From Actinomucor elegans (lineage: Eukaryota; Mucoromycota; Mucoromycetes; Mucorales; Mucoraceae): 64,000 bases of DNA. This document shows positions 49,669-62,242 of the stretch, in pieces. The notes under the pieces are model-generated. The model did no database searches and was not told the origin of the DNA. It saw only the letters and a program-made list of their open reading frames with translations. Location of the stretch: positions 1,860,001 through 1,924,000 of the forward strand of contig JAMSLZ010000001.1 of the NCBI GenBank assembly GCA_026027325.1. Reading direction: 5' to 3'. Numbering within the stretch: the stretch's first letter is position 1; every line of letters starts with the position of its first letter. The position numbers were made by a program, and so were the translations under genes.

Positions 49669-50307
49669 ATCCTTTTTCTTTATTTTTATTTTTTTTATAT
49701 ATATGTATGTAATAACCCATCTCCCTTATCTATCCTTATATTCTATATGTTTTACGCCTGTTTTATCTCTCTTTTTTTTGTATTAAAATAATATCATCCT
49801 TTACCATTGTTCCATACGTGTATTTGCTGCGTACGAATTCATTTAAAACGGATGGCTTAATTTTTGGTTATTTGGGTAGGTATACCTTTCTTTGCCTCCA
49901 TTTTGTCCAACTTTTAATATTATGTATAGGGGAGTGCTTGTATTTTTTTTTCTTCGTATAGTTTTTATATACAAAAATGCCAAGTTTTTTTTTGGCATAA
50001 ACCAAAAAATGCAAAAGGTCAAACATACCTCCAACATCCTCTATATATAAAGCCCCTGAATATTTCAGCTATTAAATGCGTATACAAAACGTATATAAGC
50101 TTTATTAAAAAGAGAGTATGTATCTATTTTAACGTTGTTATTATATAAAAGTCGCGTTCAAGTAGCATTTTTTTTTTTATTGCTAAATCCAAAATTTCCC
50201 CTCTGATTTCTAATATTGTTGGCCAATAAAAATACGGTAAAATGATTTTTCTTTCAAATGGGAACACCCACCAGGGTCCTCTTTTTTTTTTATTTATTAC
50301 TTTAACC
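49669..50307. other. Spacer between two plus-strand genes
   Basis: About 640 bp, AT-rich, with T runs and TATATA stretches. It probably holds the 3' UTR of the zinc-cluster gene and the promoter of the RRM-like gene. No gene seen. Confidence 0.5.
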
Positions 50308-50717
50308 ATGGCCACATTAACAAAAACATTTGCACCTACAAGAGCTTTCTTTCGAGTATCACAACCTATTTCGAGCATCCGCCAAGCCCGCGAAGTATTC
50401 AAAACATTAGGCAATTATGGTGAAATGGTGGAATATAAAGTCATGAGAGTAAGCGATCGCTAAAAAAAAAAAAAAACATCTAGATCTTGTATCAATAACC
50501 TTCCCTTTTTTTTTTTACTTAGTGTCCTGAAACATTAAATTACATGCGTTATGGATTCGTCGTTTACAAGAACAAAGAAGATGCCGAGAAAGCAATAGGC
50601 GACCAGTTTGTCAAGATTCAATCTGAATTGTTTGATAAACCTTTGGAAGTCAAAATTGAAAAGTCTGTAAATAGCAATAGTACTCAGCAAAGAAGAAATA
50701 GATATAAGGATCAATAA
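50308..50717 (+). CDS. Small RRM-like protein, probably mitochondrial
   Basis: Two exons, 50308-50448 and 50523-50717, giving 111 residues. The N-terminus (MATLTKTFAPTRAFFRVSQP) is basic, hydroxylated and free of acidic residues, as in mitochondrial targeting peptides. The rest resembles a minimal RRM fold: REVFKTLGNYGEMVEYKV forms the first helix and strand, and YMRYGFVVYKNKEDAEKAI is RNP1-like, with aromatic residues in place. The tail is basic (QQRRNRYKDQ). RNA binding in mitochondria is inferred; no specific family is assigned. Confidence 0.75.
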
Positions 50718-52011
50718 TAAACTAGAATTGTATAATATCGTTTATATTTATGCCGTGTGTGTGTGTGTGTGTGTGTATTACTTGGACAGATCTGAAAGGG
50801 AAAGACAAGACGATAAAATGGAGGACATTCATTCTCGATATTCTATATATATGTGTGTGTTTTTAGGAAAAAGTAACATACCCAGCCGCGAATAGACCTA
50901 TGCGTGTATGTACTTTTCAGAAGAAGTATACTGTACACATGATCCTGATTGATTAGCGTCATCCAATGACCATGAAGCTCAAAGTTCAAGCTTCGTATTC
51001 TAGAGCTTGCACAAGTAGACGTATATATGTATTTCAAAACTTAGATGAGTGAATTTGGCCCTTTTTGACCTGAGGACACACAAAGTTGAATTTCCTGCAA
51101 GTTGAATACTCAGAAACAATGCATGTCGAATCTCGAGGCCATTTTCAATAAATAATATTGCTATACCATTGAATTTGATATTCTAATTGCATCATCCAAA
51201 AGTATCATTTATCAGCTTTAATTACAGACATGACAAAAACAAGGTTCTTTTGGGCACAAAAGTATAGTTTATCTGCAACGTAGTTGGGATTAGATACTAG
51301 TAGACACCGTCTGTTCTTCAGAATGAAAAAGAAAGCAAATTTAATTGTCATTTTTACTTTTCAACAAGATATTCTAATAGATGTAGTAGATTATTTTACA
51401 TACAATTTACTTGTCAGATACGATATTAAACCGAGACCTGTCAGAAGATCTATAGATCAATAGATGCACTGTAGATCTCTGTCTAATACCACACCTGAAT
51501 ACTATTTTATTTTCAAAAAAAGGGATACTACACATATTCATATAACCATACTACCTACCTAGTTATTAATCAAGGCCAACTAGTATAAAAAAAAGAATTA
51601 TAGATTGTAATACTTTCACTCTCCAGAGTGGTTTGACTTGTACCTTTTGCTCAGTCTATAGCTTGCATTGCAGAAGAACCAAAAATTTATGTCAAGATAA
51701 ACATATCTCAGTTTCATGAATACTCCATGTCTGCTTCTAAGTTGTTATCTTTAATAACTCATATGTACGCACTGAACCTGGGCCAAAGTCGTATTTATTG
51801 ATATTCATGGACAACTGAGCTACAGATTTTGCAGAATTCAGGTAGGCATCAACACTTGAATCTCTTTTATGGCATCAAAAAATCCGCCTATTTAAGAAAG
51901 AAACCGATTGCTGGGGTTTAATTTCCTGTTCTCCATTTTAAAAAGCCGTCAATTGACGTTGCGGTCACTGTATATTTTTTTTTCTTTTTTGTCAATACAC
52001 AAAAAAAAAAA
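50718..52011. other. Intergenic spacer with microsatellite and repeat pair
   Basis: About 1.3 kb. It contains a GT microsatellite (50756-50775) and a head-to-head pair of dispersed repeat units (51409-51500). A poly-A run precedes the next start codon. No gene supported. Confidence 0.6.
51409..51500. repeat. Head-to-head pair of dispersed repeat units
   Basis: The left unit (51409-51460) reads ACTTGTCAGATACGATATTA, AACCGAGACC, AGATCTATAGATC. The right unit (51466-51500), read on the minus strand, gives TTCAGGTGTGGTATTAGACA and GAGATCTAC. Together they form a small imperfect palindrome around the GATC dyads. Confidence 0.55.
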
Positions 52012-53477
52012 ATGTCACATTCAGTTCTTGACAATGTTTCTAACTTTTTAGAAAGACACCAACAAGGTGCTCGGCTCACACTCACAGCTATTGCTGCATC
52101 GATATTGACAGCTTCGACGCTCCTCAGCTATCAAAAAATCACGCGTTCTCGTTTAGCTGAAGACAAGTCTGCTATCAAACGAGCACTCGATGAAGAGTCA
52201 CGCCCTATCGCTATCATTGACGAAGAAAAAGAGCAACTGGCCAAAAAGGAAGCTATGGACGAATCTTTGGTACTTGAACTATTAGCTCGTAATATAGCGT
52301 TTTTCGGTGCCGAACAAGTCTCTAAAATCCGTCAGTCATTTGTGGTGGTTTTGGGCGCTGGTGCTGTAGGATCTTGGACTGCCCTTATGATGCTTCGTTC
52401 GGGCGTAGAGCATATTCGTGTGGTGGATCGTGGTTTAGTACGTTTGGAAAGCATGACACGACATGCTGTGGCCAAGATCTCAGATATTGGCCAGTCCAAG
52501 GCTTTGGTCATGAAGCGATATATGGCCGACGTTGCTCCTCATGCAGATGTGGAGGCAGTACGTGAGGAATTGACGGCAGATAACTTGGCTGCGTTGTTGG
52601 CAGGCAACCCAGATTTCGTAGTGGATACATTGCCTAACGTTAGAGAGAAGGTGCTATTGGCTAAATACTGCAAAGAACATGATATTAAGATTGTCAGTGC
52701 GTCAAGTGCTGGTGCTAAAGCAGATCCTACCATGATTCAATTAACGGATGTTAGTGATACAGTAGAAGATCCTTTAGCTCGTATGTATAGAAGACAATTG
52801 AGAAAGTTTGATATTGATCGTGGTATCCCTGTGGTTCATTCCATTGAAAAGAGTGTACATACTACAAAAGGTAACAAGAACAAATGTTTGGATTCAACCT
52901 TAATGGGAAGGCTTATCTTTTGGTTTAGTGCCTGATTTTAGAACTCGTTCTTTACCTGTTCTTAGTCCCGTTGCAAGTATGTTTGGTATGGCATTAGTGA
53001 CCTATGTAATTACACAATTAGCAGAATTCACTGCTTACAAGTTACCTGTGGGCAAGTTGCGAGATGGTGTCTATTCACGCTTACAAAAAGAATTAGCAGC
53101 CAGAGAAGAATACGTATTTGGTAACACTACAGACATCATGGATACTAAGGATGTTGGATATGTTTTTGATGAAATGTGGCAAGGAAAAAGTGTCATCTCT
53201 GGTGCTCAAGATAGAATGCTGGTCATGACTCGATGGGATAGCTCCAAATTCAGTAGCCTTACCAATGCTGTAGTGATGACAAAAGATGAAGCAAATCTAC
53301 ATGATAAATTGCCCAAAGGAACTGACCTTGTTGCCCATTACGGAAAAGGTAAGTCAAATGCATCAGTAGTGTGAACTCGTATTAATAGCCCTTGTAGATA
53401 CGGTGGACAAGGTCAATAAGCAGTTTGCACTGGAGCATAGACTCCAAGAATTGTGGAATCAATCTGTTTCAAATTAA
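52012..53477 (+). CDS. tRNA threonylcarbamoyladenosine dehydratase (ThiF/E1-like, Tcd family)
   Basis: Three exons: 52012-52870, 52929-53348, 53398-53477, giving 452 residues. An N-terminal hydrophobic helix (LTLTAIAASILTASTLL, about 23-39) suggests anchoring in the mitochondrial outer membrane, as for yeast Tcd1/Tcd2. The ThiF-type nucleotide-binding domain shows LGAGAVGSWTALMMLRSG (about 113-130), VVDRGLV, the Arg in TRHAV, and DTLPN. A C-terminal region with LPVLSPVASMFGMAL is typical of the family. The enzyme uses ATP to cyclise t6A37 of tRNA into the ct6A hydantoin, which tunes decoding of ANN codons. It is convergent with the sorting nexin gene, 176 bp away across a poly-A stretch. Confidence 0.92.
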
Positions 53478-53653
53478 TTCTGAGCAAATACTGTACATCT
53501 TATATAATAGAAATTTGACAATCAATTTAATACAACAGGCCAAAAAAAAAAAAAAAAAAAAAAGAAAAAGAAAAGGAAAGAAAAAGAGACATGGTTATAT
53601 TGATAATGTGTATGTATATAAGTGATGGTTGGGACCGATGAGATGAGAGTTGC

Positions 53654-55421
53654 TTATAAAATTGGTATCTTTTCAACTTCATTACGCGCTTCTTGCCACG
53701 ATTCGAGATTCTATAGACAACGATTAGCTTTCATGCATATTTCACAAGCACAATATTACCTTTTGACAGTATCGAATGTGGATTTTAGCATAGGCAATCA
53801 ACATATCGCGCATATCTTGGATCTTCTCGGTCTGAAATCTGTCCAAATCTGATTGCAACTCAGAAGAAATGGCAGCGAGATCCGTGCGAGTGATTTCTAG
53901 TGCTTCTTGAAGTACACCCATAGCATCTTTGGACATGCCAATTTGATTACGACGCGTAGCTTCAGGATTGACATCAATGATGTTCTGTAAAGTATGTCCT
54001 ACAGCACTAATCACCTTCATAGGTCCACCTGCCCAGTTACTGTTATTGGCCCTCGTAACAGGTCTACTGCCGCCGTTGGTCATGGGTGGGGTAGCAATAC
54101 GATAAGGGTTTTCAATATCTTCTTCTTCAGGATTATTCATTTCGTCAACATTAATAGCATTGGATCCAATGGTTCTTTCTCGAGTCATAGCTTCTTCTAG
54201 GCGTCTAGCCTCATTCTCCATTCTCAGCAAACTATCGAGATTTTCCTTCTTGTTATTCAATGAGTTTTCGATCAGTTCTACTTGAGCGTGTTTCATATGG
54301 CGAAACTTGAGGACTTGCTTGATGATTTGGGCGAATTGAGCATGCTCCTGGATGGGCTCTGCGAATTCACCTTCGAGTGAAGTAACCATTTGACCTGTTT
54401 CTGTATAAGACGCATCTACTGCCTGCCCTACTTTTTCAATGGCATTTGCTACAGCACCCGTTTCATTTAAACTGAATCCGTTATAAACTGCACCTAGTTC
54501 TGCATAATCATTGGCCAATTCTAAATAAACAGTTGAATATATGATCTACCCAGCAAGTAAGCCTTGTATTACCTCCTAATCGACGAATCACTTTACGCTG
54601 ACTTTTATCTAAATTGTTACTCATGTAGTTTGCTATTCTAAAAGTAAACTTTTCAGATTCTTCAAACCGAGGATCTGGATCTCTCAATTGATATGCAGCT
54701 GAAGGTGTAGGAATCAAATTGCTGGATAGGATAGGATTAAATGTATGTGACTGGATATCAGGCTGTTTACTAATAACCATCTGCAAAGGGTTCTTGGGTA
54801 AAGTAGAAAGCGGTGGCGAATGCAGCACATCAGACTACAAGTACCATTAGTGTCAATGTCATTAATTAATTTAATAGCTTACCCAAACAACCCCACTTTC
54901 CAAGAATCTATGAAATACATGGTCTTTGCCAAGTTCGGGATGCTTGGCGACTCGGTTCAAGAAGGTCTGTAACATTCTTTTTCTCTTTTCTACCATGGGT
55001 AAGTCGTCTTTGATTCTTGTTTGTAAAGCATAGTCAACTATTAGAAAACAGCGCTTCAGTTGAAGTTGTAAGAATTTACATGATTGATTTACCTAAAGAA
55101 TGCTTTTCGGGTATAGGCGGTACAATTAAAGCAGGATGGAGCAATGTTAACGCTTTTCTGAAAGACTCAAATTCACTGTATCTACGTTTTGTTTCTACAT
55201 CCTACAACGTATTTAATGTGAGCTTCATTGTCATAATGCGTTCATGTCATACTATATACTTTGCTTACACCAATTCGAATATGATAAGCAATGTAACTCT
55301 TTCCAGAAGGTGAATCGGATTGCTTTTGTGCTCCAGTAATAAAAATATAATTTTCGTCTCGGTGAAGTGCTCGTTCAATACTACAACCACAACTTGGTTT
55401 AAGAGAGTTTCGTTGACTCAT
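53654..55421 (-). CDS. Sorting nexin of the Snx41/Atg20 type (PX-BAR)
   Basis: Six exons on the minus strand: 55421-55269, 55201-55093, 55037-54883, 54834-54573, 54520-53760, 53710-53654, giving 498 residues. The PX domain (about 20-135) has [14 protein letters not shown] and PPIPEKHSL, a signature close to Snx41/Atg20, followed by [21 protein letters not shown] helical BAR region covers about 225-498, from [20 protein letters not shown] to the C-terminus, interrupted by an acidic, polar loop ([11 protein letters not shown]). Such proteins bind PI3P on endosomes, usually as heterodimers with Snx4/Atg24, and act in endosome-to-Golgi recycling and selective autophagy. Snx41 versus Atg20 cannot be separated from this sequence. 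Confidence 0.9.
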
Positions 55422-57782
55422 GATATAGTTTGTTACCGGAAGAAAAGGGAAAAAAAAAGCAGGTGGAACAGAAGAAATTCTTATTTATAAAAATAAAAAA
55501 TAAAAACAGCGTACCCAGATTTGGACAATGCAAATGGAGGGTGCATATAGTTAAACTCATGATATAACTGCCTCGGTGGAAACGTAACAACTACCCGAGA
55601 ACAATAATGACCACAAAAGGCTGAGCCGCTCATGGACAATTAATTTCGGTTCAAGTCGCCATGCTGATGATAATCGATTTTATGAACAGTTTCTATCGCT
55701 GCCTTTTGATTTTAGCGTAATAGCCACATGAAACAATTATACTATCCCCCCAGTTTCCTAGAACATTAGGGCCACCCAATGTTAATATATGGGTATACAC
55801 AAAATATAGGCCACTAAAAGAATATTGAAATTCAAAATGTATTACTATAATAGCAGAACGTATAAATATTATACTTTTGCATACCTTTCAAAGTACATCA
55901 TTCATAAAACAGAGTTATTCAATACACATAAACTTTCGATTATATTATGGTATCATACATGCTTTACTAATAATAAAAAAAAGTCCAATTTAAAACCACC
56001 ATGCTTGTTACGATACATGGACTTCAAATTGTTCATACCAGATATTCTTTCAAATAATTCCTTATGTATCATAACACTTCTTTCAACCGCCTCTTCCTGG
56101 TTTGTAATCTAAGATATTTAGGACATAAACAAAAGCTCTGCTTAGTCATGTTCCTGTTTATCAAGTATGCTTATTTGTTCAAGTTTTTTTTATTTTACAA
56201 TTGAATGTGTTTGAGGCTATCTCTAATCTAGGCATTAATTTGGAATGATCGATTATTCAAGTAGCTAGAGAAAGTCGCATCTTTTGCTGGATAAATCTAG
56301 TGAGCTTTCACATATTTATTCAGAAACAGGAAATATTTCCTCGTAAGAGCCTCAATATTATGTAGTGGGTAATTGCCTTTCTATGGTTCATGTTGTTCGT
56401 GCTTGCACCTAAGCAAATTCACAGTATCATAGTGCTTTTACATTGAAAGCTAAGTCATCACCAGTTTTTTTTTTCTTTCGTTTTTTTCATAGGTTAAATC
56501 TCTGAAGTTATTAGCCACGTCTCTTTCCTACAGAATGTCCGCAACGCCTGTTATAGGAGATGATATACTTTACTTACGCTCTTTATAAAAGCATACATGG
56601 ATCTTTCAAGAAAGAGGTAGTAATCTCTTGCAAACAAAATACCTAAAACGTTCTCTTCAAACTGCCATTAGAAAATAAAGAGCTGATGTGCTCTTGAAAA
56701 TAGACCTTTTAAAGACTATGATGATAAACAACTGATCTTACTATACGCATACCTTAATATGTACCACGAAATTGATACATACAGCGAAAGTTAAGCAAAA
56801 GAAAGTTAAGATAAAAGAGCAATTAAAGAATGGGATAAAGGACATTGGATACAATAGACTAGTAACAATAATCGGAGCAGACAGCGATGCACAAGATGCA
56901 AAACCCCACATAGACAATAAAAATGTATAACAATGATTAAAAGATCTTTCGAACGATTTCGGTTAAATGTCGCATTTGACAAGTAATTCATACTCAAGCC
57001 AATTTGCTACATGCGTTATTCTGTTTAGCTAAATTGCGATTCTTATTTTAAAATTGTATATTACATTGCATTAAATTATATGCATTTTACATTGACAAAT
57101 TCTATAAATCTCCTGATAAAAGATCTTGTACATAACATCTATTAAGCATTCTCCTGTTCAAAATAAAAATTCAGCAGTAGCTAACTATTACTGTTCTATT
57201 CAAGTGCTTGTAAGTGAATATATTTATATTAGTATACCATATTTGGCTCAGCTCTTACAAACGAAACCAGACTGAACTAGTATATTGTAGTTAGCATAGA
57301 GGTAAACAAGTACTTAATAGCACAAATGCAATAATAAAAATAAGAGGGTGTCTATCGACGATACATAGCACTAAATCGAGAATTGGCTGCGGATGATCTT
57401 GAATCTAACCTCGGAACCCCCTTCCCATCTTATCCCTTGAACGAAATGAAATATGTGGCGAAAGGGTGTAAAACTATATATATTATAAGACCTTGTATCA
57501 TCAAATATTGAATAGACAATTGCTGTACAACCACGCGTTGACTGTACGGGTTTTGCGCAGTGCTTGCATTAGACACTTGTTCTGTTTTACAATCCTTATT
57601 TATGATGTGTCTTGTGTTTAGTAGAGTAGACAAATAGCTCAATATTTTTATTGTAATTTAAATTAAAAAAAAAAGGAAAGGGAACTTGGAGGTATAAAGA
57701 GGGATTGGAAGGGGGTTTTTATATCTAAAGAATGGGTATGAAAAAAAAAAAGCAGGAAAGTTATTGATTTTTTGTATACACA
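55422..57782. other. Intergenic spacer
   Basis: About 2.4 kb, AT-rich, with one dispersed repeat copy (56941-57000, minus). Open frames are short and lack domains; no gene is supported. Confidence 0.6.
56941..57000 (-). repeat. Dispersed repeat copy
   Basis: Read on the minus strand: TTGAGTATGAATTACTTGTC, AAATGCGACATTTAACCGAA, ATCGTTCGAAAGATCTT, in full family order. Confidence 0.6.
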
Positions 57783-60008
57783 CTATTGAGGAGGATGAGT
57801 TGCAGTATTGGTAGTAGTATTATTTGTATTAGAAGCGAGGAAATCAAAATCCTTATTGGCAGTATCGACAATACTGATGTCCATTGTGCCTTGACCTCGT
57901 TCAAACTCATAGATCATCACCAATAGAGGCGAGATGTCAGGCATGGTAGAGAGTGTATTGGTAGTGGCTGCAGATGCAGGCGGTAGCATAAGGCCTTCTA
58001 CGACCATATCAGTAGTTGTAGTATTTGTGCCTGAAGGAAGTGATAAATCTTCTACTAATGACTGTTTTGCGAACTTGGATTCAACATCTTCAAACACCTG
58101 CAGTAAGAATTTTTTTTTTTTAGTTGGCTGAAACATGATACAAACAATTGACAGTTTTACCTGTACTACACACAAGTTGTTGATGGCAATATCTACTTCT
58201 TCCCAAGATTGCAACGATCGAATACCTTTCATAAAAGCATCAAAGAATTGGTTGACATAGACGAAGCTATACATGTATTTGCCTTCATTAAGCCATAGTG
58301 CTTGCTGCACTTCTTTAGATTCTAGCACAACGTTACCAAACGAATAGATGGTCGTCGTGCATTCTATTGTACGACGATCTTGTGTTTCAAAGAATGAAGT
58401 ATTATTAAAGAAAAAATCTGTCATATTCAAGTTCAAGTTGAGCTTAACCTACATATTAAATAGTTAGCTACTCATTTCATTCTTTCATTATAATAAAGGA
58501 CCTACACTCGCAGATAAAGTAGTGGCTGCAAGTTTTTGTGTAAGTTCATTGAATGGAGGGCATTTGTTTGGGGCGACCAAGGATGCATCAATAGTAGGAA
58601 TACAATTGGGATTGCATTCTGGCAAGTTGGTTAATGTATGAGGTATAGTAATCTGTAGATATATTAGTATGATTAAATGAATTCCAAGCGCACACTTACA
58701 GATGGATCATAGGGAAGAGAATACTCTAGATATAAACATATATAATTGGGCCATAATGGGTAAACAGAAGGATCGATCCATGCTTGAGAAGCACCAGGTA
58801 ATGAAGCACCCAAGTTTAAATTGGTAGAGAAATCGCGTATTAAACTATGATTGATATGCTGTTGCGAAATGGATTTTCTTTGTTGCTTCTTGATTAATTT
58901 TTTTACGATCGGTTTTTTTTGTTTCTTAGGTTTCATCATGAAATCATGCGAGTTTTGCTGCTCCAATAGGTCAACTACGGTTGTACTTGATTCGTTAGGA
59001 AATAGTTGCTGCAGCACTTCATTTGTGGTTGTATTTGTCAGATTTTGAAGTGAAAAGGAAGCACCAGAATTACTGCCGTTGTTTTCTGCTGCCACTGCTG
59101 AAGATGAAGAGCCATCCAGATTATTGAAGAAGGGTTCGTAAAAGGGATCTTTCATATCTAGCATGGATAACGCGTTGGCTTGCTGGTCGTGGTACATTAT
59201 GTCAAACACGTAGTCGGCCGGCGACGGAGACGAAGACATGGATGATTCGTCAGAGGACATAATGGAATCTGAAGAATGCATCATCTTTTGGCCGCGACGA
59301 GGCACTGCATTGATTGGCTTAGGTTTTCTGTGTTGCTGTGTCGTTGTAGCGAACCCTTCATCTTCTACAGAGTCTGTCAGCAGACGCATAACTACAAGAG
59401 TATCAGTTTCAAGTTTTTTTTTTCAGCTGTCATTTTTTTTTTGTTATTGCTTACAATGCGGATCGCCTTTACGGGTGTTCTTCAGGACTTGAATATGAGA
59501 TGATACTTGCTTTCGAGTACGAATCTTGCTGGTTTTACGGAAAATAAAATCAGAGATAAGTTCATTTCGACCTATACAACCGCTTTTTTAGTATTGAATT
59601 AGAGAAATCATTTTTTAATTTTACCACAAGGTTTGCCGTTCACCAAGATCTTTCTTCGGCCTAGTTTTGGAATTGTTTCTAAAGCTGCATGGGTTGAATA
59701 ACAAATAAATAAACAATATCATTAGCTTTCATTCCATCGACATGTAACTGAAGTGTACCTTTAATAAATGCAGCTTCTACATCTGGTGGCCAAACTTGCT
59801 GCTATACAAAAATTAGTCATTGAAAACTGATAATGTTGAATTTACAAACCTCTTCCTTCTCTTTATTGACATGATCATGCTGCTGTGGTGGCAATAGGTG
59901 TTTATGATGCCGAGGTCTCTTTTCTTGGTACTGACAATCATTCTTGTACTGATCTGTGTCATTGTTTGATTCGTTTTTAAAAAAGATATCTTGAGCACAA
60001 GCTAGCAT
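57783..60008 (-). CDS. TEA/ATTS-domain transcription factor, TEAD-like, with YAP-binding-type C-terminus
   Basis: Eight exons on the minus strand: 60008-59850, 59801-59759, 59684-59625, 59571-59455, 59391-58700, 58652-58506, 58448-58161, 58097-57783, giving 606 residues. The TEA DNA-binding domain spans about 54-126: [55 protein letters not shown] Ser/Asn-rich middle with a basic [18 protein letters not shown] patch follows. The C-terminal 240 residues resemble the beta-sandwich YAP/TAZ-binding domain of animal TEADs, with [40 protein letters not shown] and [20 protein letters not shown] in matching order. Better-known fungal TEA proteins (Tec1, AbaA) control filamentation and conidiation; the co-activator of this protein is unknown. 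The several small exons were placed by TEA-domain continuity. Confidence 0.9.
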
Positions 60009-62242
60009 TTCTGTTCAGTAAAAGATTTTTAAATGAAAAAAAGAAAAGAAGAAGGGCTTTTATAGACTCACTATTTATTTACTTTTTCGTGTTGTACTTG
60101 TGCAGTGTTTGTGTCTGTGAGTCTTTTTGCTAGGGATGAAGGGGGAGGAATTAACTAATAAAAGAAGGTAGACAAACAAAATACTTCACCTATACTATTG
60201 CATGACCATTGGCTGTCAATAAGAATTATGGTTGTAACCGTGCCTGGTTAGATGTATTTGCCGCGGTTACCAACCATCTAAGTACATCTTTTGACTATAC
60301 AATCGACATTGGTTGTCTGTATAGCCCAACTTTGTAAGATTCTTGGTTGGAATGATACCAGATTCTATTATGGTAATAAATCTGTCCTTTTTCTATCTCT
60401 CTGGTTGTTTTGTTAACACCCCTCTCTCTTTATACTCTTGAATCTAGTCTATATATCTATCTTTCATATCATATGTCCCAAACAATATCTTGATTGTTTA
60501 TACGAACCTGTCTCAGTTCTAGGCCAACTTAAGTGTACTAATCGCTTGTATTCTAGGGAATTTATTCAAGGTGTAAACCCTAGTTTATTTACTCGTTATT
60601 TATGCAAGCTCCTTTTAGCTATACATACTATTTATTAAATTTCATTTTTACCATATTCAGATTGCCTTATCATCAGTGCTCAACAGCGTCAGTTCGCGTT
60701 TATTTTGTATGCTAATGTCGCACAATTCGGTCATTTGGAAAAGCAAACCTCGAGAAATCTGGCCATAGCTATAATCGCGATTTGGCGCCAAGTCGTATCT
60801 CAGATACAACCAACCCAAACTGAAGTTAGCACATGTAAAAATCGCCAAGAAAATAATAGCATCATGTCTGGCTTTATTATCTAAAATGATCTTTATCGGA
60901 GTTTAGTACATACGGTAAGCGATAGCAACTGAAGACTCGTCATGACCTTGTCGAAATCGACAGTATGTTTCCAAGTAAGAAACATTTCAAGTGGATCTGT
61001 CGAGATTGCTTCGGATCTGTTCGTTTATTTTGATCAATTACAACCAAATTCATCCAAATGCGGAGGATTTTTCGAGAATGTGTCAAGATTGGCAATCATC
61101 CGTGATTCCTTGAGATTTTTTGTAAAAGGCCATCTGGGTTGATTAATGACTTGCAGTCAAATAAGATATATATCTAATCGTATTTTACATTTCTACTATG
61201 GTCAACCCGAGAGTTCGGCTAGCTGGACGTCGTAAAGATGTCTTCCTCTGTTACTACTGCAACACTTAGATCTGAAAACAGGTAAACAAATCGTTCGATC
61301 AAACAGAATATGAGCGCATTGAATCAAAAATCTACTCATTTCTCCAGCAATCTACGACAATGTTTGCACAGAATATTTGTTTTCTCGAATATGGAACGTT
61401 GGCGAAGGATAAAGAGGCGTCTGGAAATTCATTTCCAGTTCGTGAATGCTTTTGAATGATCGCTTTAAAGCATCACACTTTTATGTTTAAATTATTCTTT
61501 ACTGGTCATTGGACAGCTGAGCTCCAAGGTGAATTAGGTTTATTGGGATATGAGGCTTTACTTTAACGCGTTCTATTCATAGTAAAAACACTTTGTAAAT
61601 ACAACATATACTAACAATACTTGCTCACATTTTTATCGCTCATTAGCTGGTGTAAAGGTTGTATTCAAGTTAATTTGAAAATTCGAAATTATTCTTCAGT
61701 TAAATATGGTTTCAGGGCGTATGGTTTCATAATCATAAAGCCCTTTTTATAGAAAAAAATCGAACAAAAGTAGGTACGCATATTTTTATATGTTTAGAAC
61801 ATTTAGATATTAAAGATTATGCTTCTAAAATATCATCTATACTGGTAGAAGAAAAAAGATTCCCTGAAAAGACAGGAGTTTGAAGTGTATCATTAAGCAA
61901 TTCCTATTGGTTGGTCATCCTGGACTTCAGGTACATTGATATCTACCATTGTAGCTGTTATTCCTTAACAAATCTCTCTTATATTGATACTAACCAAAGC
62001 ATTATGTTTATAGGAGCAAAGTTTAAAGCGATCAACGCCTAGGAAAATGATATGTCGGTCGAAGACCAACTTGTAATCCTCGTACAAACAAAACTTGTAT
62101 GCAAACTCCAAAAGGATAAACACATAGCTTATTGTACGACACTGAAAGTTACACTGATCTTATACAAGATGTTATGAACGCAGTGAATGCATTGAGATTT
62201 TTTTTTTCAGCTTTTTTTCCCCTCTTTACGTGTCGTTAAAAA
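60009..62242. other. Intergenic spacer with possible decayed ORFs
   Basis: About 2.2 kb. A minus-strand frame (60657-60900) and plus-strand frames around 60942-61142 and 61199-61460 have protein-like composition but carry stops and no recognisable domain; they may be remnants of a mobile-element gene. The rest is AT-rich upstream sequence of the second Kelch gene. Confidence 0.45.
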
